A stretch of DNA of 64,000 nt from Streptomyces sp. CGMCC 4.7035 (GCF_031583065.1 NZ_CP134053.1:1426001-1490000); one strand, 5' to 3'. Counted from the stretch's first letter, positions 24,904 to 33,994 are shown. Made by a program: numbers and translations. Notes: generated by a model from the sequence alone, not told the origin.

Positions 24904-26268
24904 TCACGCCTCCGCTGCCGGTTCCTCCTCCGGTAGAAAGCCGGGGAGCCACTCCTCCAGTTCGTCGCGCAGGCGGACCGTGGCGCCCAGTTGGCACAGC
25001 ACGCCGATTGTGCTCAACGTCACCCGGTGTATGAGGAGGTACGACGGGGGAAGGTTCAGCCGTTTGCCCAGCTGGTGCGCGGGAGAGCGCGGGTCGGCGA
25101 TGCGGGCCGCCTGACTGCGCATCCAGCCGCGGGTGAAGGTGAAATCGTCGGCCTGGGCGGGCTCGATGATCGGAAGGAGATAGTCGAGGACCGCGTCGGG
25201 GTCGAGCTCGATGGACTCCTTGACGAAACCCTCTTCGCAGAGGAGTTCGTAGACCGACTGGGCGTCGCCCTCCAGGGTCATGCGCAGGGAGTCGCCGATC
25301 GGGGTCGGCAGGCCGCCGGGCAGGCGGTCGACCGTGCCGAAGTCCAGGACGCCCAGGCGCCAGTCCTCCTTGCGGGCGGACCCGCCGTCGGTGCAGGGCA
25401 CCAGGCGGAAATTGCCCGGGTGCGGGTCGGCGTGCAAGAGGCCCGTGCGGGCCGGGCCCGAGAAGAGGAAACGGGCCAGTAGCTGTCCCGCGCGGTCTCG
25501 CTGCTCCTGGGAGCCGTCGGTGATCACCTCCGACAGCGGTATCCCCTCCATCCACTCGGTCACCAGGATCTGCTCGCACTGGTGCACCACGGCCGGCACC
25601 ACGACGTCCGGGTCGCCCGCAAACTCCTCCGCGTGTGCGCGCTGCGCCTGAGCCTCCAGGCCGTAGTCCAGCTCCTCGGAGACCCGGTCCCGCAGCTCCG
25701 TGATCAGCGGTTTGATGTCCATGCCCGGGATCAGGGGGCCCAGCAGACGGGCGAACCGGCTCAGTTGGTTCAGGTCGGAGAGCAGTGCCTCGCCGGCGCC
25801 CGGGTACTGCACCTTGACCGCGACCTCGCGGCCGTCGTGCCACACCCCGCGGTGCACCTGGCCGATCGACGCGGCCGCCGACGGCTTGTCCTCGAACTCC
25901 AGGAACAGTTGGTGCCAGTCCTTGCCGAGGCGCTCCTCGAGCACGGTGTGCACGGTGCGTGTCGGCATCGGCGGGGCCGCCTCCTGAAGTTTCGTCAGGG
26001 CTGCGCGGTACGGGCCGGCGACCTCCTCGGGGAGAGCCGACTCGAAGACGGACAGGGCCTGCCCGAACTTCATGGCACCCCCCTTCAGCTCGCCGAGGAC
26101 TTTGAACAGCTGCTCGGCCGTGCGCTGTTGGAGTTCGCGGCCGACGATCTCCGCGGATTCGCCGACGATCCGTTTGCCGAGCCCCCAGGTAGCCCGCCCG
26201 GCGAAGCCGAGCGGGAGCGCGGCGAGCTTGGCGGTACGGGTAACCGCCTTCCGGGGAAGATCAGACAT
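24904..26268 (-). CDS. ABC1/UbiB-family atypical kinase
   Basis: This 454-residue protein has the UbiB/ADCK signature: KGGAMKFGQ (the KxGQ element), AAASIGQVHRG (Ala-rich loop), VKVQYPG (ATP Lys), ELDYGLEAQ (ExD), HADPHPGN (catalytic loop) and LDFGT (metal-binding). Members are membrane-associated atypical kinases or ATPases linked to isoprenoid lipid metabolism; the actinobacterial subgroup has been linked to antibiotic tolerance in mycobacteria and sits beside whiB7 there as here. ATG 26268 has GGAGGG 3 nt upstream. The first 8 bp overlap the end of the ThiF-like gene, so the two are co-translated. Confidence 0.93.
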   Translation of the reverse strand: MSDLPRKAVTRTAKLAALPLGFAGRATWGLGKRIVGESAEIVGRELQQRTAEQLFKVLGELKGGAMKFGQALSVFESALPEEVAGPYRAALTKLQEAAPPMPTRTVHTVLEERLGKDWHQLFLEFEDKPSAAASIGQVHRGVWHDGREVAVKVQYPGAGEALLSDLNQLSRFARLLGPLIPGMDIKPLITELRDRVSEELDYGLEAQAQRAHAEEFAGDPDVVVPAVVHQCEQILVTEWMEGIPLSEVITDGSQEQRDRAGQLLARFLFSGPARTGLLHADPHPGNFRLVPCTDGGSARKEDWRLGVLDFGTVDRLPGGLPTPIGDSLRMTLEGDAQSVYELLCEEGFVKESIELDPDAVLDYLLPIIEPAQADDFTFTRGWMRSQAARIADPRSPAHQLGKRLNLPPSYLLIHRVTLSTIGVLCQLGATVRLRDELEEWLPGFLPEEEPAAEA

Positions 26269-27484
26269 ACGCCCTCCAAGTCCCAGACAGCCGTGCCGCG
26301 TGTGCCTTGCGGGACAAGTCTCTCGACGGCCGTTGCTCCGCCATTCTCTCGTGCGGCTCCCCGTCCTCGGAGGTGTGTTCCTCCTTACCTTTCTCCGCTG
26401 CGCCGCACCCGCATGCGGGATGCGCCCACACCGGTCGCGCGTGCCAGTCGAGCCGGGGCACGGATGTCTCCCAGCGCGCGCCCGCGCTGGAGGGCGACTC
26501 GCCGTCCAGGAAGGCGAGCGCATGTCCGGCGGCGACTCCCGCGACGGCGGTCGCCAGGGCGAGGTCGCAGGCCTGGACCTGCCGCGGGCGCCCGGATCGC
26601 CATTGAGCGACCAGACGGGGCCACGTCTCGTCCCGATCGGCGCGGCCTCGGTCGAGACAGCCGGCGCAGCTGGTGTCGCCGGGCAGGACGAACGGGCCGA
26701 CGACTCCCGTGCCCTCCACGACACCTGCGTACAGATGGGGTGTTCCGGAGGTGATCAGCGGCTCGGCGGCGAGCGGGTCGGGCGCGTGGACCTGGATGCC
26801 GTCGCGCGAGGCGAGGATCACCAGGGAGAAGCCGGGGCCCGGGGCGTCGTGCGGGGAGCGGCGTGATGCGCGCTCCCGGCGGGGTGGCCGGTCGGGCGCG
26901 GCCGCTCGTACCGCGCGGCGGGCCGCTTCCTCCCTGCGCCGGCCGATCGAGTCCGCGGGGAGGCCGCCCGGTGCCACGTCCCACGGCTCGACGCAGCCCG
27001 TGTCACGGACATCGACCTCGCCGACGCCCGCGCCTGCCAGCAGCGAGGCCAGGACGACGCCCACGCGGCCCGCGCCCCGGACCTGGACTCGATGGGAGCG
27101 ACGGGCGGCCAGGCGCCGGGCGGGCTCGCCCGGTGTGCGGGCGACCAGTGACAGCGACGCCAGGTCGGGGCGGAGGCGGTCCAGGACGCCCGCTTTCGTC
27201 CGAAGGGCGTCGGCCCTCGGGCCGCCGCCCGTCGCGTCGTCGAGCAGTCCCGCGCCGGACAGGTTGTCCACCAGTGCGTCGACGTGGCCTTCGGGCAGGC
27301 CCATGCGGCGGGCCTCCTCGCGCAGCAGCGGCAGCCCGCGGGTACCGTCGAGCAGGGCGAGGAAGCTTCCCGTCGCAGTGTCCACCGGCCCCAGCACCAT
27401 TGCGTGCGCGGGCGCCATCCCGAACTGCACGGTGTTCAGATCCCGCCAGCCGCGCCGCAGCGCGGGCTTCACCATCGGATGCAT
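26261..27484 (-). CDS. ThiF-family (E1-like) protein with zinc-type cysteines
   Basis: The 407-residue protein has an N-terminal docking-like domain and a central nucleotide-binding part (VQVRGAGRVGVVLASLLAGAGVGEVDV) like ThiF/MoeB. CAGC and HPACGC would hold a zinc. The glycine loop is less canonical than MoeZ and a run of Arg/Pro-rich sequence interrupts the fold, so catalytic activity is uncertain. Similar proteins activate carboxylates of peptides in RiPP pathways, but no precursor peptide or partner cyclase is visible nearby. It is the first gene of a pair with the ABC1 kinase (8-bp overlap). ATG 27475 is an alternative start. Confidence 0.75.
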   Translation of the reverse strand: MHPMVKPALRRGWRDLNTVQFGMAPAHAMVLGPVDTATGSFLALLDGTRGLPLLREEARRMGLPEGHVDALVDNLSGAGLLDDATGGGPRADALRTKAGVLDRLRPDLASLSLVARTPGEPARRLAARRSHRVQVRGAGRVGVVLASLLAGAGVGEVDVRDTGCVEPWDVAPGGLPADSIGRRREEAARRAVRAAAPDRPPRRERASRRSPHDAPGPGFSLVILASRDGIQVHAPDPLAAEPLITSGTPHLYAGVVEGTGVVGPFVLPGDTSCAGCLDRGRADRDETWPRLVAQWRSGRPRQVQACDLALATAVAGVAAGHALAFLDGESPSSAGARWETSVPRLDWHARPVWAHPACGCGAAEKGKEEHTSEDGEPHERMAEQRPSRDLSRKAHAARLSGTWRAYV

Positions 27485-27698
27485 GACCGGCCCCCGTAGT
27501 CCCTAGTTCGTCCCCGTTCGTCGGTGGATGTTCCGATCCGCCGACGCATGCCAGCATGCCCGGAGGGGGCGGGTGCGTGCCGAAAGTTGTCCACAGCCGG
27601 GGACATTCGTCGTACGAATCAAGCGCACGGGGCGCGGATCCGCACGGAACCGTCCCGGAGGCGGGACTTCCCGCGTGTGCAGCGGGTAACGTCGGGGC

Positions 27699-28295
27699 GT
27701 GCCCGCCGACCCACTGCACCGTGCCGGAAAGCCATCGCGCAGCACGACGAGCCAGCCGCCGAGCGGCTCGGGGGCGAGCGCGATCGAGGTTCGCAGGAGT
27801 GCGCGACGCCGCCGAACGGTTTCCGCGTACCGTGAGGGCGATCGCACCGTTGTGCTCATCCCCGCCCGGATGTCCAAGGCGGAGGAGCAGCGCTGGGTAA
27901 CCGTCATGCTCGACAAGCTGGCCGCCCAGGAGAGCAAGCGGGTGATCGGCGACGCCGAGTTGGCCGAGCGCGCCGAGCGGCTCTCGCTGCAGTACTTCGA
28001 CGGGCGGGCGCGGCCCACCTCGGTCCGCTGGGTCACCAACCAGAACACGCGCTGGGGCTCGTGCACCCCGGCGGAAGGCAGCATTCGGCTGTCGCACCGG
28101 TTGCAGGGCATGCCCGAGTACGTCGTCGACTACGTGCTCCTGCACGAGCTCGCGCATCTGCTCGTACCGGGTCACGGGCCGCGTTTCTGGCGCCTGCTGG
28201 AGGCGTATCCGCGGACGGAGCGCGCCCGCGGCTATCTCGAAGGGGTGGTCGCGGCCGACCGGCTGCCCCACCAGCCCGCGCCGCGCGGCGAGTAG
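27699..28295 (+). CDS. YgjP/WLM-type zinc metallopeptidase-like protein
   Basis: The 198-residue protein has the DUF45 signature: RWGSCTPAEGSIRLSHRL followed by YVLLHELAHLLVPGHGPRFW, containing the HELAH zinc motif with a third His five residues on. The family resembles minigluzincins; natural substrates are unknown. GTG 27699 lies 6 nt after TAACGT (27687-27692), consistent with a leaderless start. It is divergent from the ThiF-ABC1 pair. Confidence 0.88.
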   Translation: MPADPLHRAGKPSRSTTSQPPSGSGASAIEVRRSARRRRTVSAYREGDRTVVLIPARMSKAEEQRWVTVMLDKLAAQESKRVIGDAELAERAERLSLQYFDGRARPTSVRWVTNQNTRWGSCTPAEGSIRLSHRLQGMPEYVVDYVLLHELAHLLVPGHGPRFWRLLEAYPRTERARGYLEGVVAADRLPHQPAPRGE

Positions 28296-28348
28296 AGGTC
28301 ACCGGCCGCGCAGGAGCCGGCGCCGCGCCCTCGGCGGACGCCAACGGC

Positions 28349-28506
28349 CGTACGCCGACCTGTGCCACGTGCCGGGCAGACGTCACCGACGTACGCCGAC
28401 TTGTGCCACGTGCCGGGCAGACGTCACCGACGTACGCCGGCTCGCGCCACGTGCTGGGCAGACGTCACCGATGTCCGTCGGCTCGCCCCACCTGCCGGGC
28501 GGGTGG
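28349..28506. repeat. 41-bp tandem repeat, about four copies, in the 372-bp gap before the TerD gene
   Basis: Units begin at 28349, 28390 and 28431 with a diverged partial fourth at 28472-28506. Each carries the palindromes CACGTG and GACGTC and a GTAC junction. The 41-bp period is not a multiple of three, so the array is not coding. There are no variable spacers as in CRISPR. The rest of the gap (28296-28667) holds no recognisable gene; a promoter for the TerD gene is expected near 28600. Confidence 0.85.
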
Positions 28507-28667
28507 CGTGGGCCGCTGTACGGCCCCGTCCGTGCGCAGGGCAGATGCCGTCGGGTGCCCCGAAGATGCGGTTGTGTACCGGGTCTGTACCGGCTTCGTC
28601 CGCTCCGCGTATTTGCCGTTAGCCTGGCGCGACGCACTCACATTCGGGATGGGGGACGGTCGTACGC

Positions 28668-30338
28668 ATGGCCAGGGAATTCCAACGCGGCCACAAGGCC
28701 AGGATCAGTGACCTCACCGCGGGCACGGATCTGTACGTAGGCGTGCAGATCTCCGCGCCCGGACTGACCTTCGACATCAGCTGCTTCGGTCTGGACGCCG
28801 ACGAACGGCTCTCGGACGACCGGTACTTCGTCTTCTTCAACCAGCCGAAGACGCCGGAGGAGTCCGTTCAGCTCCTCGGTCCGCAGGCGGGCGACACGGA
28901 GTCCTTCCGGGTCACGCTCGACAGGATCCCGCCGCAGATCCAGAAGCTGTCCTTCACGGCGACGATCGACGGCGCCGGGCAGATGTCGCAGATCGCCCCC
29001 GGACACCTGCGCATCGTCGCGGGCGGCGAGGAAGTGGCCCGCTACCCGTTCAGCGGCTCGGAGTTCACCACCGAACGAGCCGTCATGCTGGGCGACTTCT
29101 ACCTGAAGGACGTCTGGCGGTTCGCCGCCGTCGGCCAGGGCTTCGACGGCGGGCTCGAGGCGCTGCTGAAGAACTTCGGCGGCGATGTGCTGGAGGAGGA
29201 GACGCCCGAGCCGCCTCAGCCGCAGGCCGGTGCGGCCCCCGGGTTCGCCCCACCCGCCCAGGCCTCCGCACCGCCCGCGTTCGCCGCCCCGGCCGCACCC
29301 GCTCCTGCCCCGGCACCCGCGCCGCAGCAGCCGCAGCCCGCCCCGCAGGGCTTCGCGCCGCCCCAGGGATCCCCGCCTTCCGCGCCCCCGGTGCACGCCG
29401 CGCCCACCATCGTGGCGCCCCTGAACCCCCCGACCGGCGGAACCGTCCCGCCGCCGGGTCCCGCGCCGTACGTCCAGCCGCCCGTGCAGCCGGGCCCGCC
29501 GCCCGGGTACGGCCAGCAGCCGTCCGCGCCAATGCCTCCCGGCTATGGGCAACAGGCCCCTTCCGCGCCCCCCGGGTACGGCCAGCAGCCGCCCCACGGG
29601 CAGGCTCCGGGCCAGTTCCCCGGCCAGCCCGTGACACCCTCCCCGTACGGCGCCCCACAGGACGCCCCGCAGGGTGGTGCCGGTGTGGCCGCAGCGCTGC
29701 AAGCCTTCAAGGAGACACCCACCGGCCAGCGGTGGACGCAGCAGAACAAGAAGCTCGTCCGCGCCGACCTCGGCATCGGCGGGCAGCCCGTGCTGGCCCG
29801 GCAGGGCAGCATGGTGCTTTACCAAGGCAAGGTCGACTTCAGCTACAAGGGCGCCGGCTTCGCAGGCCGGATCGTGGGCAACGCGACCGGCCAGGAGATG
29901 CAGCTGATGCGCTGTACGGGCCAGGGCCAGGTGTTCTTCGCCGAAAACGCCACCCATCTGCACCCGATCGAGCTCCAGGGGGACGCGATCTGCGTCTCCG
30001 CGGAGAACGTCCTCGCCTTCGACGAGTCCCTCCAGTACGAGGTGCGGCGGATCGAGGGGCATGGCATCCCCGGTGGCGCGCTGTTCACGATGCAGTTCCA
30101 GGGGACCGGCACGATCGTCGTGAAGACGCACGGCGCGCCCGTGGTCCTGCCCGTGACACCGACGACGTTCGTGGACTCCAACGCCGTCGTCGCCTGGTCC
30201 GCCGCGGCCCAGGTGATCGTCTCCAGCCAGGTCCGCATGCGCCGCAACGCCTACCCGGGGGACACCGGGGAGAGCGTCAACCTCCAGTTCCGTGCCGCGC
30301 CCGGCAATTTCGTCGTCGTCCAGCCCTACGAGGTCTGA
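28668..30338 (+). CDS. TerD-domain/AIM24-domain fusion protein
   Basis: This 556-residue protein joins two stress-linked domains. The first 175 residues are TerD-like (LYVGVQISAPGLTFDISCFGLDADERLSDDRYFVFFNQ), though the calcium-ligand region is not typical. A long Pro/Ala/Gln-rich linker (180-340) follows, and the rest is an AIM24/TIGR00266 beta-barrel domain (GQEMQLMRCTGQGQVFF, then VVVQPYEV). TerD proteins bind calcium and form membrane-associated stress complexes; AIM24 domains are of unknown function. ATG 28668 has a GGGGGA element rather far upstream. It heads a three-gene run with two more AIM24 genes, only 11 and 16 bp apart. Confidence 0.9.
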   Translation: MAREFQRGHKARISDLTAGTDLYVGVQISAPGLTFDISCFGLDADERLSDDRYFVFFNQPKTPEESVQLLGPQAGDTESFRVTLDRIPPQIQKLSFTATIDGAGQMSQIAPGHLRIVAGGEEVARYPFSGSEFTTERAVMLGDFYLKDVWRFAAVGQGFDGGLEALLKNFGGDVLEEETPEPPQPQAGAAPGFAPPAQASAPPAFAAPAAPAPAPAPAPQQPQPAPQGFAPPQGSPPSAPPVHAAPTIVAPLNPPTGGTVPPPGPAPYVQPPVQPGPPPGYGQQPSAPMPPGYGQQAPSAPPGYGQQPPHGQAPGQFPGQPVTPSPYGAPQDAPQGGAGVAAALQAFKETPTGQRWTQQNKKLVRADLGIGGQPVLARQGSMVLYQGKVDFSYKGAGFAGRIVGNATGQEMQLMRCTGQGQVFFAENATHLHPIELQGDAICVSAENVLAFDESLQYEVRRIEGHGIPGGALFTMQFQGTGTIVVKTHGAPVVLPVTPTTFVDSNAVVAWSAAAQVIVSSQVRMRRNAYPGDTGESVNLQFRAAPGNFVVVQPYEV

Positions 30339-30349
30339 GGGAGCCCGTC

Positions 30350-31030
30350 ATGAACCAGCCGCTCGCGGGCTTCGCACCCGCACCTGTCAGCGCCCGCATG
30401 GAGAACCACGGCAGCCACATGCTGAAGGTCGCCATGCAGACCGGAAACGACCTCTTCGCGCGCGTGGGCTCCATGGTCGCCTACGAAGGGTTCATCCAGT
30501 ACGAGCCCAATCCGCCCGCGGTGCGCCAGATCGCGCGGGACTGGATCACCGGTGAGGGCGCGCCCCTCATGAAGTGTTCCGGCGACGGTCTGCTCTACCT
30601 CGCCGACTACGGGTCGAACGTCGTCGTCATCAACCTGGGCGGAGACGCGATCTCCGTCAACGCCACCAATCTGCTCGCCTTCGATGCGCACCTGCAGTGG
30701 GGTGTCGAACGCGTCAAGGGGCTCGCCAAGTTCGCCGGGCAGGGCCTGTGGAACACGAAGATCTCCGGGCAGGGGTGGGTCGCCCTGACCTCCCGGGGCG
30801 AGCCGATCGTCGTCGACTGCGGCGGCGGCGAGGACGAGACGTACGTCGACCCGGACGCCCTCGTCGCCTGGTCGCCGAACCTCAAGGTGAAGGGGAAGCG
30901 CAGCTTCAAGGCGCAGTCGCTCATCGGGCGCGGCAGCGGAGAGGCGTACCAGATGGCGTTCTCCGGGCAGGGCATCGTCGTCGTCCAGCCCAGCGAGGAC
31001 AGCACCGACCGCCTCCGGATCCGGGGCTGA
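30350..31030 (+). CDS. AIM24-family protein
   Basis: The 226-residue protein is a single AIM24 domain: LARVG-type opening (FARVGSMVAYEGFIQYEP), APLMKCSGDGLLYLADYG, GDAISVNATNLLAFDAHLQW and the ending GQGIVVVQPS. ATG 30350 has GAGGGAG 6 nt upstream and starts 11 bp after the TerD-AIM24 gene. No signal peptide or membrane helix. Function unknown; paralogous to the AIM24 part of the preceding protein and to the next gene. Confidence 0.9.
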   Translation: MNQPLAGFAPAPVSARMENHGSHMLKVAMQTGNDLFARVGSMVAYEGFIQYEPNPPAVRQIARDWITGEGAPLMKCSGDGLLYLADYGSNVVVINLGGDAISVNATNLLAFDAHLQWGVERVKGLAKFAGQGLWNTKISGQGWVALTSRGEPIVVDCGGGEDETYVDPDALVAWSPNLKVKGKRSFKAQSLIGRGSGEAYQMAFSGQGIVVVQPSEDSTDRLRIRG

Positions 31031-31046
31031 GGGGGAACCGCACACC

Positions 31047-31802
31047 ATGCAGAGCACGCTTTTCGGCTACAACGAGCAGCAGACCCAGGAGCGCTACAGC
31101 CTGCAGAACCCGCAGATGCTGCGCGTCCTGCTGGAGGGCCACGACGACATCCTGGCGCGCAAGGGCACGATGGTCGCCTACCAGGGGCTCGTCGAGTTCG
31201 ACGCCGAGTACCAGCACAACAGCCAGCGGCGCGCGCGTGCGCACACCGGCGAGGGCCTGGACCTGATGCGCTGTCACGGGCAGGGCACCGTCTACCTCGC
31301 CAACCTCGCCCAGCACGTACACATCATGGACGTCGAGCAGGACGGACTCACCGTCGACAGCAGTTACGTCCTGGCGATGGACTCCTCGCTGCACCACGAG
31401 GTCATCGCCGTGGACAGCCAGTACGGCATCTCCGGCTCCGGCAAGTACCAGCTCAACATCACCGGCCGTGGCAAGGTGGCGCTGATGACGTCGGGTGTGC
31501 CCCTGATGATGCAGGTCACCCCGGACAAGTACGTCAACTGCGACGCCGACGCGATCGTCGCCTGGTCCACCGGCCTGCGCGTGCAGATGCAGGCCCAGAC
31601 GCACTCTTCCGGGGTGTTCCGCCGCCGCGGCAACACCGGTGAGGGCTGGGAGCTCAGCTTCATGGGCAGCGGGTTCGCGCTCGTCCAGCCCAGCGAGCTG
31701 CTGCCGCCGCAGAACGCGGTGATCGGGCAGGGGGTGCGCGCGCAGTACGGCATGGGCCAGCACGGGGCGCGCGGGCAGAACCAGGGCAACGTCTGGAGCT
31801 GA
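31047..31802 (+). CDS. AIM24-family protein
   Basis: This 251-residue protein is the third AIM24 domain of the run (ILARKGTMVAYQGLVEFDAEY, LMRCHGQGTVYLANLAQHVHI, SSLHHEV, GFALVQPSEL). It has a short Gln-rich N-terminus and a Gly/Gln-rich tail. It starts 16 bp after the preceding gene, so an operon is likely, and is closed by a strong palindromic terminator. Conservation of three diverged copies side by side suggests a hetero-oligomer rather than redundancy; that is inference. Confidence 0.9.
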   Translation: MQSTLFGYNEQQTQERYSLQNPQMLRVLLEGHDDILARKGTMVAYQGLVEFDAEYQHNSQRRARAHTGEGLDLMRCHGQGTVYLANLAQHVHIMDVEQDGLTVDSSYVLAMDSSLHHEVIAVDSQYGISGSGKYQLNITGRGKVALMTSGVPLMMQVTPDKYVNCDADAIVAWSTGLRVQMQAQTHSSGVFRRRGNTGEGWELSFMGSGFALVQPSELLPPQNAVIGQGVRAQYGMGQHGARGQNQGNVWS

Positions 31803-31807
31803 GCATG

Positions 31808-31847
31808 CGTGTAAGGGGTGACCGCTATAGCGGCCACCCCTTACACG
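31808..31847. terminator. 40-bp palindromic bidirectional terminator
   Basis: CGTGTAAGGGGTG at 31808-31820 pairs with 31835-31847, enclosing CCGCTATAGCGG, with a single mismatch. It separates the AIM24 operon from the convergent Nudix gene. Confidence 0.88.
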
Positions 31848-31855
31848 TTACGCAT

Positions 31856-32377
31856 TCAGAGCCTGGCGCGCGTCGCTTCCAGCAGGCGTACGACCGACTC
31901 GTCGGCAACGTCCGCGACCTCGTCGTAGGGGAACCAGCGCACGTCCAGTGACTCGTCGCTGATCGCGTGCTCCGCGTCCGGCGGCGCCACGACGGCGTAC
32001 TGCACGTCGAAATGCCAGTGGCACGGCGCCGGGATCGGATGCCGGTCGAGGCGGACCGGGCCGCCGCGCAGCAGTGTCAGCCCGGCGATACCGGACTCCT
32101 CCGTGGCCTCGCGCAGGGCCGCGGCCTCAAGGGTCGCGTCGCCCGGCTCGCAGTGGCCGCCCATCTGCAGCCACATCTTCAGCTTCCTGTGCAGGGTGAG
32201 GAGCACCCGGTCGCGCTCGGGATCGATCACCAGCGCGCTCGCCGTGATGTGTCCGGCGTGGCACGCCTTCCACATGCCGTCGGGGTGAGCCTCCAGGTGG
32301 TCCAGATAGGCCTGGCGCAGTTCCTCCTGGTCCTCGTACGCCTTGAGCACGAGGACCGCGTCGTCGTACAGGCTCAC
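31856..32377 (-). CDS. Nudix hydrolase
   Basis: The 173-residue protein carries a Nudix box (GGHCEPGDATLEAAALRE followed by ATEESGI) in the middle of a typical alpha-beta-alpha sandwich, with DVQYAVVAP and RWFPYDEV downstream. Substrate cannot be told from sequence. GTG 32377 overlaps the stop of the upstream zincin-like gene by 4 bp (GTGA), so the two are co-translated. Confidence 0.9.
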   Translation of the reverse strand: MSLYDDAVLVLKAYEDQEELRQAYLDHLEAHPDGMWKACHAGHITASALVIDPERDRVLLTLHRKLKMWLQMGGHCEPGDATLEAAALREATEESGIAGLTLLRGGPVRLDRHPIPAPCHWHFDVQYAVVAPPDAEHAISDESLDVRWFPYDEVADVADESVVRLLEATRARL

Positions 32378-33804
32378 TCGGCGTCGTCGCCCTTGTCGGC
32401 CTCGTCGCTCTTCTTGAGGTCCGGCTTCTCGGCGGAGCCGCCCGCCGCCTCGCCGAGCATCTTGTCCAGCTCGGAGAAGTCCAGCTGCTCGCGGTGCACG
32501 AAGCCGTCCGGGTCGTCCAGGTCGGACGCCGTCGGCAGCATGTCCGGGTGCGCCCACAGGCCGTCCCGGCCGTCCACGCCGCGCGCGTCCGTGAGCGACG
32601 CCCACAGGCGCGAGGCGTCCCGCAGCCGGCGGGGACGCAGCTCCAGGCCGATCAGCGTGGCGAACGTCTGCTCGGCCGGGCCGCCCGTGGCGCGGCGGCG
32701 GCGCAGGGTCTCGCGGAGCGCGTCGGCGGAGGTCAGGCGCGGCTTCGCGGCGGCGTGCACCACGGCGTCCACCCAGCCCTCGACGAGCGCCAGGGCCGTC
32801 TCCAGACGGGCCAGGGCCGCCTTCTGCTCCGGGGTGTCCTCCGGCTGGAACATGCCCTGCTGGAGTGCCTGCTGCAGCTCCTCGGGGTTCTGCGGGTCGA
32901 ACTGGCCGACCACGTCCTCCAGCTTCGCCGTGTCGACCTTGATGCCGCGCGCGTAGCCCTCGACCGCGCCGAACAGGTGCGAGCGCAGCCACGGCACGTG
33001 TGCGAACAGGCGCTGGTGGGCGGCCTCGCGCAGGGCGAGATACAGCCGCACCTCGTCCTTGGGGATGCCCAGGTCCTTGCCGAACGCCTCGATGTTCAGC
33101 GGCAGCAGCGCCGCCTTCCCGGCCGGGCCGAGCGGCAGGCCGATGTCGGTCGAGCCGACGACCTCGCCGGCGAGCACGCCGAGGGCCTGCCCGATCTGCG
33201 TACCGAACATGGCGCCGCCCATGGAGCGCATCATGCCGATCAGCGGCCCGGCCATGGCCTGCATCTCCTCCGGCAGGACGTCGCCCATGGCCGCGCCGAC
33301 GCGCTCGGCGACCGGGTCGACGAGGTCCTTCCACACGGGCAGGGTCGCCTCGACCCACTCCGCGCGGCTCCAGGCCACAGCGGAGCCGGCACCGGACGGC
33401 AGCGACGTCGCGTCGTCGAGCCACAGGTCGGCCAGGCGGACGGCCTCCTCGACGGCGGAGCGCTCGCCGGGGCTCACGCTCGCGTCCTTCGTGCCGTCCT
33501 GGGCACCCTGGGAGACCGTCTGGCGGGCGATCTGCTTGGCCATGTCCCAGTTCACCGGGCCGCCCTCGTACGAGAGCATCTGGCCCAGCTGCTGGAAGGC
33601 GGCGCCCAGGTCGGTGGGGTTCAGGGAACCGAACATCGCGGCGAGCGGGTTGTCGGCGCCGGCCCCGCCGGCTCCGGGCAGCCCGAAACCGAACGGGTTG
33701 GCCGGTCCCTGACCACCACCGCTCTGCTGGTCCTTCTTCTTGCCCTCGTCGCCGTTCTCCGGCTCCTCCGGCGGAAGGCCGAATCCGAATGGGGTGTCAC
33801 TCAC
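32374..33804 (-). CDS. Zincin-like metalloprotease/hydrolase (zincin_2 family)
   Basis: The 476-residue protein starts with a disordered Gly/Pro-rich region containing two copies of NPFGFGLP-like sequence, then a helical domain with LREAAHQRLFAHVPWL, the degenerate zinc-peptidase-like motif of the family often called coenzyme F420 biosynthesis-associated or zinc-dependent metalloprotease. The Lys/Asp-rich tail is low complexity. GTG 33804 has GAGGAA 6 nt upstream. It forms a two-gene unit with the Nudix gene and is divergent from the epimerase. Catalytic activity is unproven for the family. Confidence 0.88.
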   Translation of the reverse strand: MSDTPFGFGLPPEEPENGDEGKKKDQQSGGGQGPANPFGFGLPGAGGAGADNPLAAMFGSLNPTDLGAAFQQLGQMLSYEGGPVNWDMAKQIARQTVSQGAQDGTKDASVSPGERSAVEEAVRLADLWLDDATSLPSGAGSAVAWSRAEWVEATLPVWKDLVDPVAERVGAAMGDVLPEEMQAMAGPLIGMMRSMGGAMFGTQIGQALGVLAGEVVGSTDIGLPLGPAGKAALLPLNIEAFGKDLGIPKDEVRLYLALREAAHQRLFAHVPWLRSHLFGAVEGYARGIKVDTAKLEDVVGQFDPQNPEELQQALQQGMFQPEDTPEQKAALARLETALALVEGWVDAVVHAAAKPRLTSADALRETLRRRRATGGPAEQTFATLIGLELRPRRLRDASRLWASLTDARGVDGRDGLWAHPDMLPTASDLDDPDGFVHREQLDFSELDKMLGEAAGGSAEKPDLKKSDEADKGDDAE

Positions 33805-33994
33805 GGGATTCCTCGGCTGGTAAGGCCACCGGTTCGGTCCGGCGGCTGGCTGCCCGACAACACCACCAGCGTAGACACCCCGGGCGGATCGGGCCTGGGT
33901 GCTTCGCTGACTCCTGGCCTGCGGCAGGATGGATGCCACCTGGTACGCGCGCGTGCTTCGCGTTCGTACTGAAGACAACCGCTGGAGACGCCCG

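Noticed and set aside
28349..28506. CRISPR array
   Set aside because: The 41-bp units are contiguous with no variable spacers and no cas genes nearby; it is a simple tandem repeat.
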